In this document: piece after piece, positions 7,005-14,760 of the stretch
Layout of the letters: every line of letters starts with the position of its first letter
How positions within the stretch are numbered: position 1 is the stretch's first letter
Virus record (IMG/VR): IMGVR_UViG_3300036861_000247
Location: 1 to 40,301 of that record
Strand: one strand, 5' to 3'
Origin: a virus
DNA length: 40,301 bases
Notes under the pieces: model-generated
Databases searched by the model: none
Told to the model about the DNA's origin: nothing
What the model saw: only the letters and a program-made list of their open reading frames with translations
Made by a program: the position numbers and the translations under genes

Positions 7005-7023
7005 CCGTGTCACCACGACACGG
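7005..7023 (+). other. Perfect 7-bp stem hairpin
   Basis: CCGTGTC (7005-7011), loop ACCAC, GACACGG (7017-7023). It is flanked by direct repeats of ACCCGGGC at 6991-6998 and 7030-7037. There is no T-run after the stem, so it is not a standard intrinsic terminator. It might be a packaging or regulatory structure. Confidence 0.5.
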
Positions 7024-7080
7024 CGTTAAACCCGGGCTGTCAGCCCTAATATGCCGCACGAAAGTGGCTCAGGGGCGTTT

Positions 7081-7512
7081 GTGACGGGCCGCACACGGAA
7101 GGGCCTGAAAAATATTTCTGGCCGTGTGGGACGACCCAGGGTCGAGTTGACGGACGCGCAGTGGGACGAAATCGAGAAAAGGGCCTCCTACGGCTGCACG
7201 CATGACGAGATCGCGGACTACCTCGGCATCTCGAAGCGGACGTTCTACGCCCCCCACCTCCGGGAGAGGTTTGAGCGCGTGACCAAGACGGCCATAGCCC
7301 AGCGGAGGTACGAGCTGCGCAAGGCGCGAGTCGACGCGGCTATCGACAAGCCGCTGTCCGTGACGGGGATATGGGTGGACAAGAACATCCTTGGCTGGAC
7401 CGACCGGCAGGCTATCACCGGGAAGGATGGGGGACCACTTGAGTTTGCCTCGGCGGCGACGGATCACCTGACCGAAGTCTTGGACCGCCTAGCGGAGAAG
7501 CTGAAGAAGTGA
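7081..7512 (+). CDS. Terminase small subunit-like DNA-binding protein
   Basis: 143 residues from GTG 7081, chosen because AGGGG at 7071-7075 sits 5 bp upstream; an in-frame ATG at 7051 lacks a ribosome site. The N-terminus is basic. LTDAQWDEIEKRASYGCTHDEIADYLGISKRTFY is a helix-turn-helix of the kind used by small terminases to recognise packaging sites. The C-terminal half is helical and charged, ending LDRLAEKLKK, as expected for oligomerisation. It is GTGA-coupled to the large subunit. The role follows from the HTH plus position; a general regulator is the alternative. Confidence 0.75.
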   Translation: MTGRTRKGLKNISGRVGRPRVELTDAQWDEIEKRASYGCTHDEIADYLGISKRTFYAPHLRERFERVTKTAIAQRRYELRKARVDAAIDKPLSVTGIWVDKNILGWTDRQAITGKDGGPLEFASAATDHLTEVLDRLAEKLKK

Positions 7513-9050
7513 TCCCGAACGTCCACATCGGCGGCGGGCGTCTGGATTGGGACGCCATCGCGGAGGAGCAGGAGGCAAGGGCGCTCGCGAAGGAGGGGCC
7601 ATCCAGCGTTTCGTCGGACAACTGGACAGGCCGCGTAGATGCTCCCCGTGCATTGCTTGGCCGGCTCCTGGCGCTGACCTCAGAGGAGCGGCGGGCAGCG
7701 GTGGCTGAACTCTCGAAGGAGGAGCGGCAGGCATTGGCCTTGGTCGTCAAGTACGACTGGCGACTGTGGGCTCGGGACAAGCAACTCCCGCCATCAGGCA
7801 ATTGGCGCTGGTGGATCATCCTGGCCGGCCGGATGTTCGGCAAGACACGGACGGGGGCCGAGTGGATCAGGGCCTGTGCCGAGTCGGGGAAGTATCGTTG
7901 GCTGACCATCGTCGGCCCGACGCGCGAAGCCGTGCGCAAAATCATGCTGAACGGCCCGGCGGGGCTGCTGAAAATCTCGCCGCCATGGTTCGCGCCCATG
8001 TGGTCCCCGTCGAATCTCACCGTTACGTGGCCCATCCATCCCGTAACCGGAGTTCAGTGCCAGGCGCGCATCTATAGCGCTGAACGCCCGGAGCGGATGC
8101 GCGGCGAGCAGCATGAGATCGCCTGGCTGGACGAAGTTGGGGCTTGGCCGCGACCCGAAGCCTTTCATCAGATTGCCATGGGCCTGCGCTTGGCCGTGGA
8201 AGGCGGGAAGCCGGCCCAGGCACTCATCACCACGACTCCGAGATCCACACCGCTCATCCTTGATCTCGTCCTTGGGCCGAAAGTGGAAGGGAAGCGAGTC
8301 CCGAAAGAGAACGTCGTGGTAACGCGCGGCATTTCAGAGGAGAACGCGGGAAACGTGGACCCCGAAGCGCTAAAAGACTTGCGGGCCACGTACGGGCTGT
8401 CGGCGCTTGGCCGCCAGGAATTGGACGCCGAACTCTTCGAACGCTCCGGCACCGAACTCTGGACGGACGAACTCATTGCCTCCACCCGCGTCAAGGGGAT
8501 GCCGTGCGAGGCCAAGCGTATGGTGGTAGCCGTGGACCCGACGCGGGCCGAATCACCGACCGATGAATGCGGGATCGTCGTCGGAGCGCTGGGCGAGGAT
8601 GGGCACGCCTACGTGCTGGACGATCTGTCGCTGACTGCCTCTCCGCAGAAGTGGACGGAGGCGGCATTGCGGGCGGTGAGGGAGCGGCGTGCGGAGCACA
8701 TCGTGTACGAGCAGAACCGGCTGGGCAAGACGGCAGAGAACACGATCCGGGCGGCGGATACCCGCGTGCCCTGGGTTGCCGTCACGGCCTCGCGGGGGAA
8801 GTTCACTCGCGCCGAGCCGGTAGCGGCACTGTACGAGCAGGGCAGGGTGCATCATGTCGGGCAGTTCCTGTTGCTCGAGGATGAGATGGTGCGTTGGGAC
8901 CCGAACGCCGGCCAGCCAAGCCCTAACCGAATGGATGCCCTAGTCTGGCTCATCACGGATTTACTGCTACAGGATTCGCCAATGATAGTCGCCCCGCGTT
9001 CCGTGGGAGGCGGCGGAAGCCGATGGAGGTCATCCGATGGCCGCACCTAA
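7509..9050 (+). CDS. terL: Terminase large subunit (packaging ATPase-nuclease)
   Basis: 513 residues. The N-terminal ATPase domain shows Walker A GRMFGKT (residues 107-113), Walker B IAWLDE (204-209) and the coupling motif TTTP (241-244). The C-terminal RNase H-like nuclease begins at VVAVDPTRAES (Asp343), continues with the beta-hairpin GIVVGALGEDGHAYVLDD, and closes with RMDALVWLITDL carrying the last acidic residue. The enzyme translocates and cuts concatemeric DNA at the portal. Length is normal for the Terminase_6 group. It overlaps the small subunit by 4 bp and the portal gene by 14 bp. Confidence 0.95.
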   Translation: MIPNVHIGGGRLDWDAIAEEQEARALAKEGPSSVSSDNWTGRVDAPRALLGRLLALTSEERRAAVAELSKEERQALALVVKYDWRLWARDKQLPPSGNWRWWIILAGRMFGKTRTGAEWIRACAESGKYRWLTIVGPTREAVRKIMLNGPAGLLKISPPWFAPMWSPSNLTVTWPIHPVTGVQCQARIYSAERPERMRGEQHEIAWLDEVGAWPRPEAFHQIAMGLRLAVEGGKPAQALITTTPRSTPLILDLVLGPKVEGKRVPKENVVVTRGISEENAGNVDPEALKDLRATYGLSALGRQELDAELFERSGTELWTDELIASTRVKGMPCEAKRMVVAVDPTRAESPTDECGIVVGALGEDGHAYVLDDLSLTASPQKWTEAALRAVRERRAEHIVYEQNRLGKTAENTIRAADTRVPWVAVTASRGKFTRAEPVAALYEQGRVHHVGQFLLLEDEMVRWDPNAGQPSPNRMDALVWLITDLLLQDSPMIVAPRSVGGGGSRWRSSDGRT

Positions 9051-10869
9051 GAAGCTCCGCGGCAAGCCGCAGGCGGGGATGGTCGTCCCCGAGTTGGGCC
9101 GTACCGGGTTGAAGCAGTACGGGGGGTACGTCCGCGAAGAGTTCCTGAAGGATTTGCAGGGTCCGCAGGGGATGAAGATTTACCGCGAGATGGGGGACAA
9201 CTCCGCGGTGATCGGGTCCTCCATCGGGCAGATCAAGCTCATCGGCTCGCGGGTCAAGTGGTACGTCAAGCCCTTCCGCGAGAGCGAAGATGCGCCGGCC
9301 AAGCCGGAGGATATCGCGCGCGCGCAATTCTTCACGCAGTGCATGGGGGACATGACGCACACCTGGCCCTCCCTCGTGCGTTCGGGCCTCTCCATGATTC
9401 AGTACGGTTTCGCCCCCCATGAGATCGTGCTGAAGGTTCGGCAGGGGGAACAGTCCAACCCGGTGAAGTCAAGTAAGTACGCGGATGGGCTGATCGGCTG
9501 GGCGCGCTTGCCGTTGCGCTCGCAGGACAGTCTGCAGAAGTGGGTGTTCGGGCCGAACGGGGACACCCTTGGCCTGTGGCAGTACGTCATCGGGATCTCG
9601 CCTCCGACGCTCATTCCCATGTCGAAGGTTCTCAACTTCAGACCGAGAAGCGACAAGGACAACCCGGAAGGCGTGAGCGTGCTCCGGTACGTGTATTTCA
9701 CGTACTACTTCGCGAAGCAGATGCAGGTCTCGGAGGGGATCGGCATCGAGCGCGCCATCGCGGGCATGCCGGTTATGGGCATTCCGGCCGAGTGCATGGC
9801 GTCTGGCGCATCGGCGGAACTTGCGGCGGTGTATGACGGCGCGAAGGAGATCGTGCAGAACATCCGCCACGATCAGGACGACGGCGTGGTCCTGCCGATG
9901 GCCTACAAAGACGGCCAGCCCTTGTACAAGTTCGAGCTTCTGTCGGCTAACGGGTCCTCGCTGCCGGACACGTCCAAGATCATCGAACGCCTGGAGAGGC
10001 GGATCTCTCAGGCCATGGGCACGGACTTCATGCTCCTGGGCCATGAGGGCGTGGGGTCCTACGCCTTGGGCGATTCCAAGACGGACTCGTTCGAGCTGGC
10101 CGTGGAAGGCTATCTCGACCTGTTTGCGGAGCCGATTCAGCATCAGCTATTTCCCCTGACGATGCGGTTGAACGGCTGGCCGGTGGAGAGAACGCCGAAG
10201 CTGTGCCACGAGCCCATCGAGCAGAGGGACTTGGCGAAGTGGGGCGACTTCGTGAACAAGATGGTGTCCGGAAAAGTCATCACGGCTGACGACGACGTGG
10301 AGGCGGAGGCGCGGAAGATCGCGTGCTTGCCTCCTCGGAATCCCGCGCTCGAGCCGAGGGAACCTCCGGGGCCGACGAACACCAAGCCGGAGGGCGGGAG
10401 TCCGGATGAGCCGAAGCCTCCAGAGACGAAACCCACGGGGCCGCAGCCGAGGGAGTCGGATGAGGACGCGGAGGACATCGCCGCCGCCCTGGAAGCGCTA
10501 GCCGACCCGGCGCCCGCGATCCCGTGGGAGCAGGTACGGGCGGAGATGGAAGCCGCGCACGCGCGCGAGCAGGCCAAGGACGCACTGGCGCTGGCCAAGG
10601 CTGCTGTAGAACGTCCGCAGGCCCCGCTGACGGTACAGGTGGGGAGCCCCGCCGTCACGGTGGAGGCCGCGCCCGCGCCTAACGTGGACGTGAAGGTTGA
10701 GCCGCCCGCAGTGAGCGTGACCACGCCGACGCCGATCGTTCACAACGAAATCAGCATCCGGCAGTCGGTGTCGAAAAAGGTGGCCGGATTCCTGCGCGAC
10801 GTCAAGGATCGGATTGTGGGCGCAGAGATCGAGGAGCGCGTGGATAGCGAGATCGAGGAAAAGGAGTAG
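9037..10869 (+). CDS. Portal protein with long C-terminal extension
   Basis: 610 residues. The region 45-400 has the portal layout: MGDNSAVIGSSIGQIKLIG near the N-terminus, a central GVSVLRYVYFTYYF helix region, and GVGSYALGDSKTDSFELAVEGYLD before the crown helices, resembling the DUF935 (Mu gp29-like) portals. It would form the dodecameric vertex through which DNA enters. After about residue 430 comes a Pro/Glu-rich tail of about 180 residues with an internal V-x-V beta-repeat stretch (QVGSPAVTVEAAP, NVDVKVEPPAVSV) and a charged helical end, longer than a minimal portal. Follows terL in the canonical place. Confidence 0.88.
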   Translation: MAAPKKLRGKPQAGMVVPELGRTGLKQYGGYVREEFLKDLQGPQGMKIYREMGDNSAVIGSSIGQIKLIGSRVKWYVKPFRESEDAPAKPEDIARAQFFTQCMGDMTHTWPSLVRSGLSMIQYGFAPHEIVLKVRQGEQSNPVKSSKYADGLIGWARLPLRSQDSLQKWVFGPNGDTLGLWQYVIGISPPTLIPMSKVLNFRPRSDKDNPEGVSVLRYVYFTYYFAKQMQVSEGIGIERAIAGMPVMGIPAECMASGASAELAAVYDGAKEIVQNIRHDQDDGVVLPMAYKDGQPLYKFELLSANGSSLPDTSKIIERLERRISQAMGTDFMLLGHEGVGSYALGDSKTDSFELAVEGYLDLFAEPIQHQLFPLTMRLNGWPVERTPKLCHEPIEQRDLAKWGDFVNKMVSGKVITADDDVEAEARKIACLPPRNPALEPREPPGPTNTKPEGGSPDEPKPPETKPTGPQPRESDEDAEDIAAALEALADPAPAIPWEQVRAEMEAAHAREQAKDALALAKAAVERPQAPLTVQVGSPAVTVEAAPAPNVDVKVEPPAVSVTTPTPIVHNEISIRQSVSKKVAGFLRDVKDRIVGAEIEERVDSEIEEKE

Positions 10870-10872
10870 CGA

Positions 10873-11325
10873 ATGGCAGTCTCAGCCTTCAATGCGTTTC
10901 AGCGTTTGGGCGAGGACCATGCCATCGGAGTCCACAACTTTGCCGCGGCGGGGCACACGATCCGGGCGTCCCTGACTAACTCGTCCGTGACTTCTACGAT
11001 GTCTGTGCTGTCCACGCTGACGGTCCTGTCAAGTGGCAATGGGTACACCACGGGCGTAGACGTGCAGAACGACGAGGTGCGCTCTGGCGCGACGGCCACG
11101 GTGTTCGGCGTCAGTTTCATCATCACGGCTGCGGGCGGAAGCATCGGCCCGTTCCAGTACGTTGTCTTGGACAACTCCAACACGACGTCCGCCACTCGTC
11201 CGCTGATCGGGTGGTGGGACTACGGCTCCGCCTTGACCCTGCTGGACACCGAAACGCTGGAAGTCAAATTCAACAGTGCGGCAGTGGGGACCACGGGGAC
11301 CATCTTCACGGTGACGACCGCGTGA
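10873..11325 (+). CDS. Putative virion structural protein
   Basis: 150 residues. ATG 10873 follows AAGGAG, a strong ribosome site, by 8 bp. The sequence is Thr/Ser/Gly-rich and beta-predicted with no Cys or charge-dense parts, like small head decoration or tail surface proteins. It ends in a GTGA overlap with a similar beta-rich protein. I do not recognise the family. High expression is suggested by the strong ribosome site. Confidence 0.65.
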   Translation: MAVSAFNAFQRLGEDHAIGVHNFAAAGHTIRASLTNSSVTSTMSVLSTLTVLSSGNGYTTGVDVQNDEVRSGATATVFGVSFIITAAGGSIGPFQYVVLDNSNTTSATRPLIGWWDYGSALTLLDTETLEVKFNSAAVGTTGTIFTVTTA

Positions 11326-12005
11326 CCCTCGTCAACGATAGTTTCAATCGCATCGCGGACACGAGCACGTCCGGAACTCTGCTCGCGACGCACAGCGTCT
11401 CGTCCAAGGAATACCCCGTCGTCATGATCGCGGACGAATCGGGGCACATCCAACAGACCTTGCCCACGTATTCATGGCTGATCCCGGCCGTGGCGGTGGG
11501 GGCCAGCAAGCTCTATGCGGACATGTACAATTCGTCTGCATCTACATCAATCGTTGAGATCCGTGGCCTCTGGGGAATCCCCAAGAGCGATATTGCGGTT
11601 ACTGGCGTGCTCGGCGTGGAAGTCGGGCTTTACCGAACGAATGCGATAGGCACGTCCGGGACCACGTTCACGTACAACGGTGGGACCGGCACCACGGCGA
11701 CGCACGTCATCACTCCATACGACACCGATAACACCTCGTCGGTGTTCAGCGCGTCGGGGATCACGGCGCGCTACCTGCCGGCCGGTGGCGCGACGATAGC
11801 GGCCGTGTATTGGGGGCAGTACCTATTCACCGAGGAGACGAACGCGGCGACGTACATCGGGGCCTACACCAACCTCCTGCCCGTGGGGATCATGACGCAG
11901 CGTTTGACGTTGCGTGCCGGTCAAGGCCTGCTCATCAAGAACGGCGCCAGTACGCTATCGCTGGTCGGGAATATCGGCTTCCTGGGCCAGTTCACGGTGA
12001 TCTAG
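11322..12005 (+). CDS. Putative virion structural protein
   Basis: 227 residues from GTG 11322, coupled by GTGA. Thr/Ser/Ala/Gly-rich and beta-rich throughout, with segments such as IRGLWGIPKSDIAVTGVLGVEVGLYRT. No enzyme motif. Its composition is like that of the preceding protein, and both sit between portal and capsid protease genes, where this phage keeps extra structural or surface proteins. An earlier in-frame start at 11211 lies inside the upstream gene and is rejected. Confidence 0.6.
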   Translation: MTLVNDSFNRIADTSTSGTLLATHSVSSKEYPVVMIADESGHIQQTLPTYSWLIPAVAVGASKLYADMYNSSASTSIVEIRGLWGIPKSDIAVTGVLGVEVGLYRTNAIGTSGTTFTYNGGTGTTATHVITPYDTDNTSSVFSASGITARYLPAGGATIAAVYWGQYLFTEETNAATYIGAYTNLLPVGIMTQRLTLRAGQGLLIKNGASTLSLVGNIGFLGQFTVI

Positions 12006-12009
12006 CTCT

Positions 12010-12675
12010 TTGCTCCTTCCCTGGTTTGATCGCAAAGACACAACCGTAAACGCATACGTACTTGCGGCGCTGGCCGGGGGCCTGCTCATCACGGGCAGTC
12101 CGGCTACTCTCCGGGCCGGGCGTAGCCTCAGCGCCTCGCCGGGCGGCGTCAAGATCACGGGCGTCTCGTCCAGTCTCAAGGTCGGGCGCAAGGTTAACGC
12201 CAGTATTGGCCAGATCAAGATCACCGGCTCTGCGGCGAGTCTGCGCACGGGGCGCGAGCTATCTGGCGGGGTAGGCCAGGAGAAGATCACCGGATCGGCC
12301 GCCTCGCTGCGTGCGGGCAGGGAGGTTCAGGCCGGAGTCGGAAGCGTCCGCGTCAACGGCTTCGCGGCGGACCTTGTTTTCGCCTCGGCCGCGAATGCGG
12401 AGCTCGTCGCGGAGCCGGGCGCGGTCAGTCTTGCCGGAGTCTCGGCCGGGCTGACGTACACCCCGATTCCCCCTCCGCCGGAGCCCATCGGCCATTCGTG
12501 GGGCACGCCCAACCGGGGGAGGCTGATTGCCAGCTTCCCGCATCGCGCGTACGCGCTGGACCTGGGGGCGGGGTGGCAAGCCATGAGAGGCGTAGGGGCG
12601 GACCTGGTCGTGACGCGGAATCCAATCCCGGCGTGGAACGAGGAGGCAATGGAAGTCCTGCTCTTGATCCTATGA
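12010..12675 (+). CDS. Structural protein with ITG-type tandem repeats
   Basis: 221 residues if TTG 12010 is the start; no ATG or GTG is available before the repeats, so initiation is uncertain. Residues 27-114 are four 22-residue units of the pattern ITGSAASLRxGRxLxAxxGxxK, with a fifth degenerate unit (VNGFAADLVF) and a sixth (LAGVSAGL). Such units are common in phage surface proteins and probably form successive beta strands or a rod. A proline linker (IPPPPEPI) leads to a C-terminal domain of about 55 residues. Coupled by ATGA to the next gene. Confidence 0.65.
   Translation: MLLPWFDRKDTTVNAYVLAALAGGLLITGSPATLRAGRSLSASPGGVKITGVSSSLKVGRKVNASIGQIKITGSAASLRTGRELSGGVGQEKITGSAASLRAGREVQAGVGSVRVNGFAADLVFASAANAELVAEPGAVSLAGVSAGLTYTPIPPPPEPIGHSWGTPNRGRLIASFPHRAYALDLGAGWQAMRGVGADLVVTRNPIPAWNEEAMEVLLLIL
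12088..12351 (+). repeat. Four 66-bp coding repeats
   Basis: Four in-frame units of 66 bp (22 codons) inside the structural gene. Units 3 and 4 both contain AAGATCACCGG followed by codons for SAASLR, so they are recent or under gene conversion, while units 1 and 2 are more diverged. Array length may vary between relatives through slippage. Confidence 0.65.
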
Positions 12676-12860
12676 ACCATCCCATTCGAGATCCACAGGT
12701 ACAGGCCGAAGTCGAGCGCGAGACGGCAGACATGTTGCGCAAGAACAACGGCGTGGGGAGGATCGTGGTGGAATTTCATTTCAATAGATCCGAGACGGTG
12801 GGCTACCGTGTGATCCCGTTCGGGGAGCGCCGGCAAGTGACGGCCTTCCGCCGTGGGTAA
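12672..12860 (+). CDS. Small hypothetical protein
   Basis: 62 residues from ATG 12672, coupled by ATGA. Helical acidic/basic N-terminus (QAEVERETADMLRKNN) followed by a short beta segment (GRIVVEFHFNRSETVGYRVIPFG). No family recognised. Overlaps the next gene by 8 bp. Confidence 0.55.
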   Translation: MNHPIRDPQVQAEVERETADMLRKNNGVGRIVVEFHFNRSETVGYRVIPFGERRQVTAFRRG

Positions 12861-13104
12861 GGCGGATAAGGACGTCATCGGTGACGCTGAGAAATGGCGT
12901 AGCCTCCGCCCGCGCAGGGGCAGCAAGGTCTGCTGGGGTTGTAGCATTCCCCAGGCGGAGATCATCAATGAACTTCGCCGCCGTGGATGGGGACCCACCG
13001 ACGTACAGGACTACCTGATAGAGAAGCACGGGTACGCAATTACTGACGCCACGAGGAATCGGATCCACCATCACTTCAACCAACGCCACCACGAGGTCAA
13101 GTGA
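12853..13104 (+). CDS. Small HTH-like protein with Cys pair
   Basis: 83 residues from GTG 12853. CWGC at residues 27-30 and the C-terminal RIHHHFNQRHHEVK give possible metal ligands. EIINELRRRGWGPTDVQDYLIEKHGYAITDATRNRIHHHF reads as a helix-turn-helix with a recognition helix near TDATRNRI. It precedes the phosphoesterase with a GTGA overlap and may be its DNA- or RNA-binding partner. The function is an inference. Confidence 0.6.
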   Translation: MGKADKDVIGDAEKWRSLRPRRGSKVCWGCSIPQAEIINELRRRGWGPTDVQDYLIEKHGYAITDATRNRIHHHFNQRHHEVK

Positions 13105-14162
13105 GTGCCATTGAGGAGGCGGAGCGGTACCGAGCGGCCAAGGCGCGCGAAGACAACCTCAAGGCGGCACTTTCGCGCACCATGCGCCAACTCGCGACGG
13201 CGAAGGCGTCGAAGCAGGATCTTGTGGACGCCGTCTACCGCGCTGCGCGCGACGGCATCTCGGCGCTTGAACTCAAGCCGGTCATCGCCCCCGCGATCGT
13301 CAAGGCCGCTGGCTCTCCAGAGGTGGCGGTGGCCATGCTCGGGGACTGGCAACTCGGGAAGCGGACTCCCACCTACAACTCACGTGTATGTGAGGAGCGG
13401 ATCGAACTCTACGGGGACAAGCTCCTCCATCTGACCACCCTCCAGCGGGCGAACCATCCTGTGCGGGAAGCGCGGGTCTGGCTCCTGGGCGACATGATCG
13501 AGGGCGTAACCGTGTTCCCTGGCCAGCAGTGGCAGGTGGACGCATCGCTCTATCGGCAGATCACGCTGGACGGCCCGCGCATCGTGGGGAACCTGCTCCG
13601 GAGACTGCTCGGATCGTTCGACCGAGTTCATGTCGTGGCGGTCATCGGCAATCACGGACGGTTCGGGAGGCGTGGAGATTTCGACCCGGAGACGAACGGC
13701 GACCGGATGCTGTATCGCATCGTCCAGCAACTTCTGGAGAGCGAGAAGCGGCTGACGTGGACGATCCCGGACGGGATGGGGGAGAGACATTGGTATGCCG
13801 TCGATCGGATCGGCCGCTACTCCTGCCTCCTGTTCCATGGGGACCAACTGGCGGGCAGGCTCCAGGGAGCGCGAACGATCATCGGCATGAAGCGGCTCAT
13901 CAACGGGTGGAAGTCCGGGGGGATACCTGACTCGTTCGACGACGTGGCTTACGGCCACTGGCACGAGACGATGGATCTCCCGTTGAACGGCCGATGCGTC
14001 GCGCGCTGCGTGGGCTCTCCGGAGTCCTACAACACCTTCGCTCAGGAGGCCCTCGCTGCGATGAGTTGTCCGGCCCAGCGGTTGATGTTTGTCAACCCGG
14101 AGAAGGGGCGTGTCAGCGCCGAGTACCGGATCTGGCTGGACGGGAAGGCGAAGGCGGCATGA
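13101..14162 (+). CDS. Calcineurin-like metallophosphoesterase
   Basis: 353 residues. The metal-binding blocks are in order: LGDWQLGK (Asp82, but Gln84 where His is usual), LGDMIEG (Asp131, Glu134), IGNHGR (Asn184, His185), FHGDQ (His246) and YGHWHE (His286, His288). The set is that of the Mre11/SbcD and other two-metal phosphoesterases. The first 60 residues form a helical arm, perhaps a coiled coil. Substrate is unknown: DNA end processing or nucleotide hydrolysis are both possible. It lies in the head region, not with replication genes. Coupled to both neighbours. Confidence 0.85.
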   Translation: MSAIEEAERYRAAKAREDNLKAALSRTMRQLATAKASKQDLVDAVYRAARDGISALELKPVIAPAIVKAAGSPEVAVAMLGDWQLGKRTPTYNSRVCEERIELYGDKLLHLTTLQRANHPVREARVWLLGDMIEGVTVFPGQQWQVDASLYRQITLDGPRIVGNLLRRLLGSFDRVHVVAVIGNHGRFGRRGDFDPETNGDRMLYRIVQQLLESEKRLTWTIPDGMGERHWYAVDRIGRYSCLLFHGDQLAGRLQGARTIIGMKRLINGWKSGGIPDSFDDVAYGHWHETMDLPLNGRCVARCVGSPESYNTFAQEALAAMSCPAQRLMFVNPEKGRVSAEYRIWLDGKAKAA

Positions 14163-14344
14163 CTACCCCAGAGTTCGAGGCCGAGGTCGCGGAGATTCGG
14201 TGCCGCTGTGAACGGCTCCGTTCCTCCGGCGCCACGATCGACCAGCTTATCGGGCTCGGTGCGGAGCTCCAGGCCCAGCAGATGGAAATCATTGAGGTGT
14301 TCCGGCGGGCGGGGAAGATGTACCGGCCGGCGCCGTGGGTATGA
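14159..14344 (+). CDS. Small helical protein
   Basis: 61 residues from ATG 14159 (ATGA). Heptad-like helix (FEAEVAEIRCRCERLRSSGATIDQLIGLGAELQAQQMEIIEVFRRAGK) predicted as coiled coil, ending MYRPAPWV. No family recognised. The next ATG follows 3 bp after the stop. Confidence 0.55.
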   Translation: MTTPEFEAEVAEIRCRCERLRSSGATIDQLIGLGAELQAQQMEIIEVFRRAGKMYRPAPWV

Positions 14345-14347
14345 CCG

Positions 14348-14602
14348 ATGCGTCTCCCCCGAACGCTCGTGTTCCCGTTCGATTACCGAATCAGCTTCAA
14401 GTACGTCACCCGCGCCGAAATGAAGGAGGTCGACGGGACCGAAGAGCCTCCGGACGGTCTGTGGGACTGCGCCACCCGGACGATCTACGTGCTCAGGAGG
14501 CTCCCTGCCAGGCGGCTGCGGTACGTGATCGGCCACGAGATGGACCATGCGGTGAACGACTACAGGTTGCATTGCGTCAATGAGGGGATCGCACAGGGGT
14601 AG
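14348..14602 (+). CDS. Mini zinc-metallopeptidase-like protein (HExxH)
   Basis: 84 residues. VIGHEMDHAVND contains HEMDH (His63, Glu64, His67), the zincin signature, on what looks like a single helix after a small beta domain (ISFKYVTRAEMKEV, TIYVLRRLP). A third ligand could be Asp71 or His76. The size is much smaller than ordinary metallopeptidases, as in phage mini-zincins. It is the last gene before the 14607 promoter, so it closes the packaging/portal unit. Catalysis is possible but unproven. Confidence 0.65.
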   Translation: MRLPRTLVFPFDYRISFKYVTRAEMKEVDGTEEPPDGLWDCATRTIYVLRRLPARRLRYVIGHEMDHAVNDYRLHCVNEGIAQG

Positions 14603-14606
14603 GCCC

Positions 14607-14635
14607 TTGACTTTCGGGAGTCCTCGGAGTAGATT
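14607..14635 (+). promoter_or_regulatory. Sigma70-type promoter of the head/tail block
   Basis: TTGACT at 14607-14612, 17-bp spacer, TAGATT at 14630-14635. It shares the TAGATT -10 with the 32450 element and CCCTTGACTT with the 220 element. The first genes downstream are the capsid protease, decoration and capsid genes, so it would give high late transcription. A hairpin lies about 40 bp after the -10. Confidence 0.7.
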
Positions 14636-14673
14636 GTCAGTGAAGTAGTACCGTCTCGCGGCATTCCCGGTGG

Positions 14674-14705
14674 GCCCCGCGTGCTGAAAGGCACTCGGGG
14701 CTTTT
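14674..14705 (+). terminator. Terminator-like hairpin downstream of the promoter
   Basis: GCCCCGCGTGC (14674-14684), six-base loop TGAAAG, GCACTCGGGGC (14691-14701), then TTTT at 14702-14705. The 11-bp stem has one mismatch. It lies between the promoter and the protease start, so it may terminate read-through from the left, attenuate the promoter or act as an RNA 5' stabiliser. Confidence 0.6.
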
Positions 14706-14760
14706 GCCGTTTCAGGGATCGAAGCGAGTCGAAAAGACGGAGACGGGATGCCGGCCGGGA

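Larger units (their letters stand above)
6747..7080 (+). promoter_or_regulatory. Non-coding control/packaging-start region before terminase
   Basis: About 330 bp with lower GC than its neighbours and no convincing gene. It contains the 60-bp-spaced CGGTAATA repeats (6838-6852, 6898-6912), TTGACA at 6948-6953 without a good -10 at the right distance, two copies of ACCCGGGC (6991-6998, 7030-7037) flanking a hairpin (7005-7023), and a purine Shine-Dalgarno-like AGGGG at 7071-7075. Sites just upstream of the small terminase gene are where cos or pac recognition is commonly found; that role is inferred. Confidence 0.5.

Noticed and set aside
6743-7084. A 113-codon rightward frame across the region before the small terminase
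   Set aside because: Composition is unlike neighbouring proteins, it has no domain or ribosome site, and it covers repeats, direct copies and a hairpin; better read as non-coding.
9469-10143. Long minus-strand frame opposite the portal gene
   Set aside because: High-GC shadow of a confidently assigned gene; Arg/His-rich nonsense composition.
12327-12998. Minus frame opposite the repeat-bearing structural gene
   Set aside because: Antisense shadow, with no start signal or family likeness.
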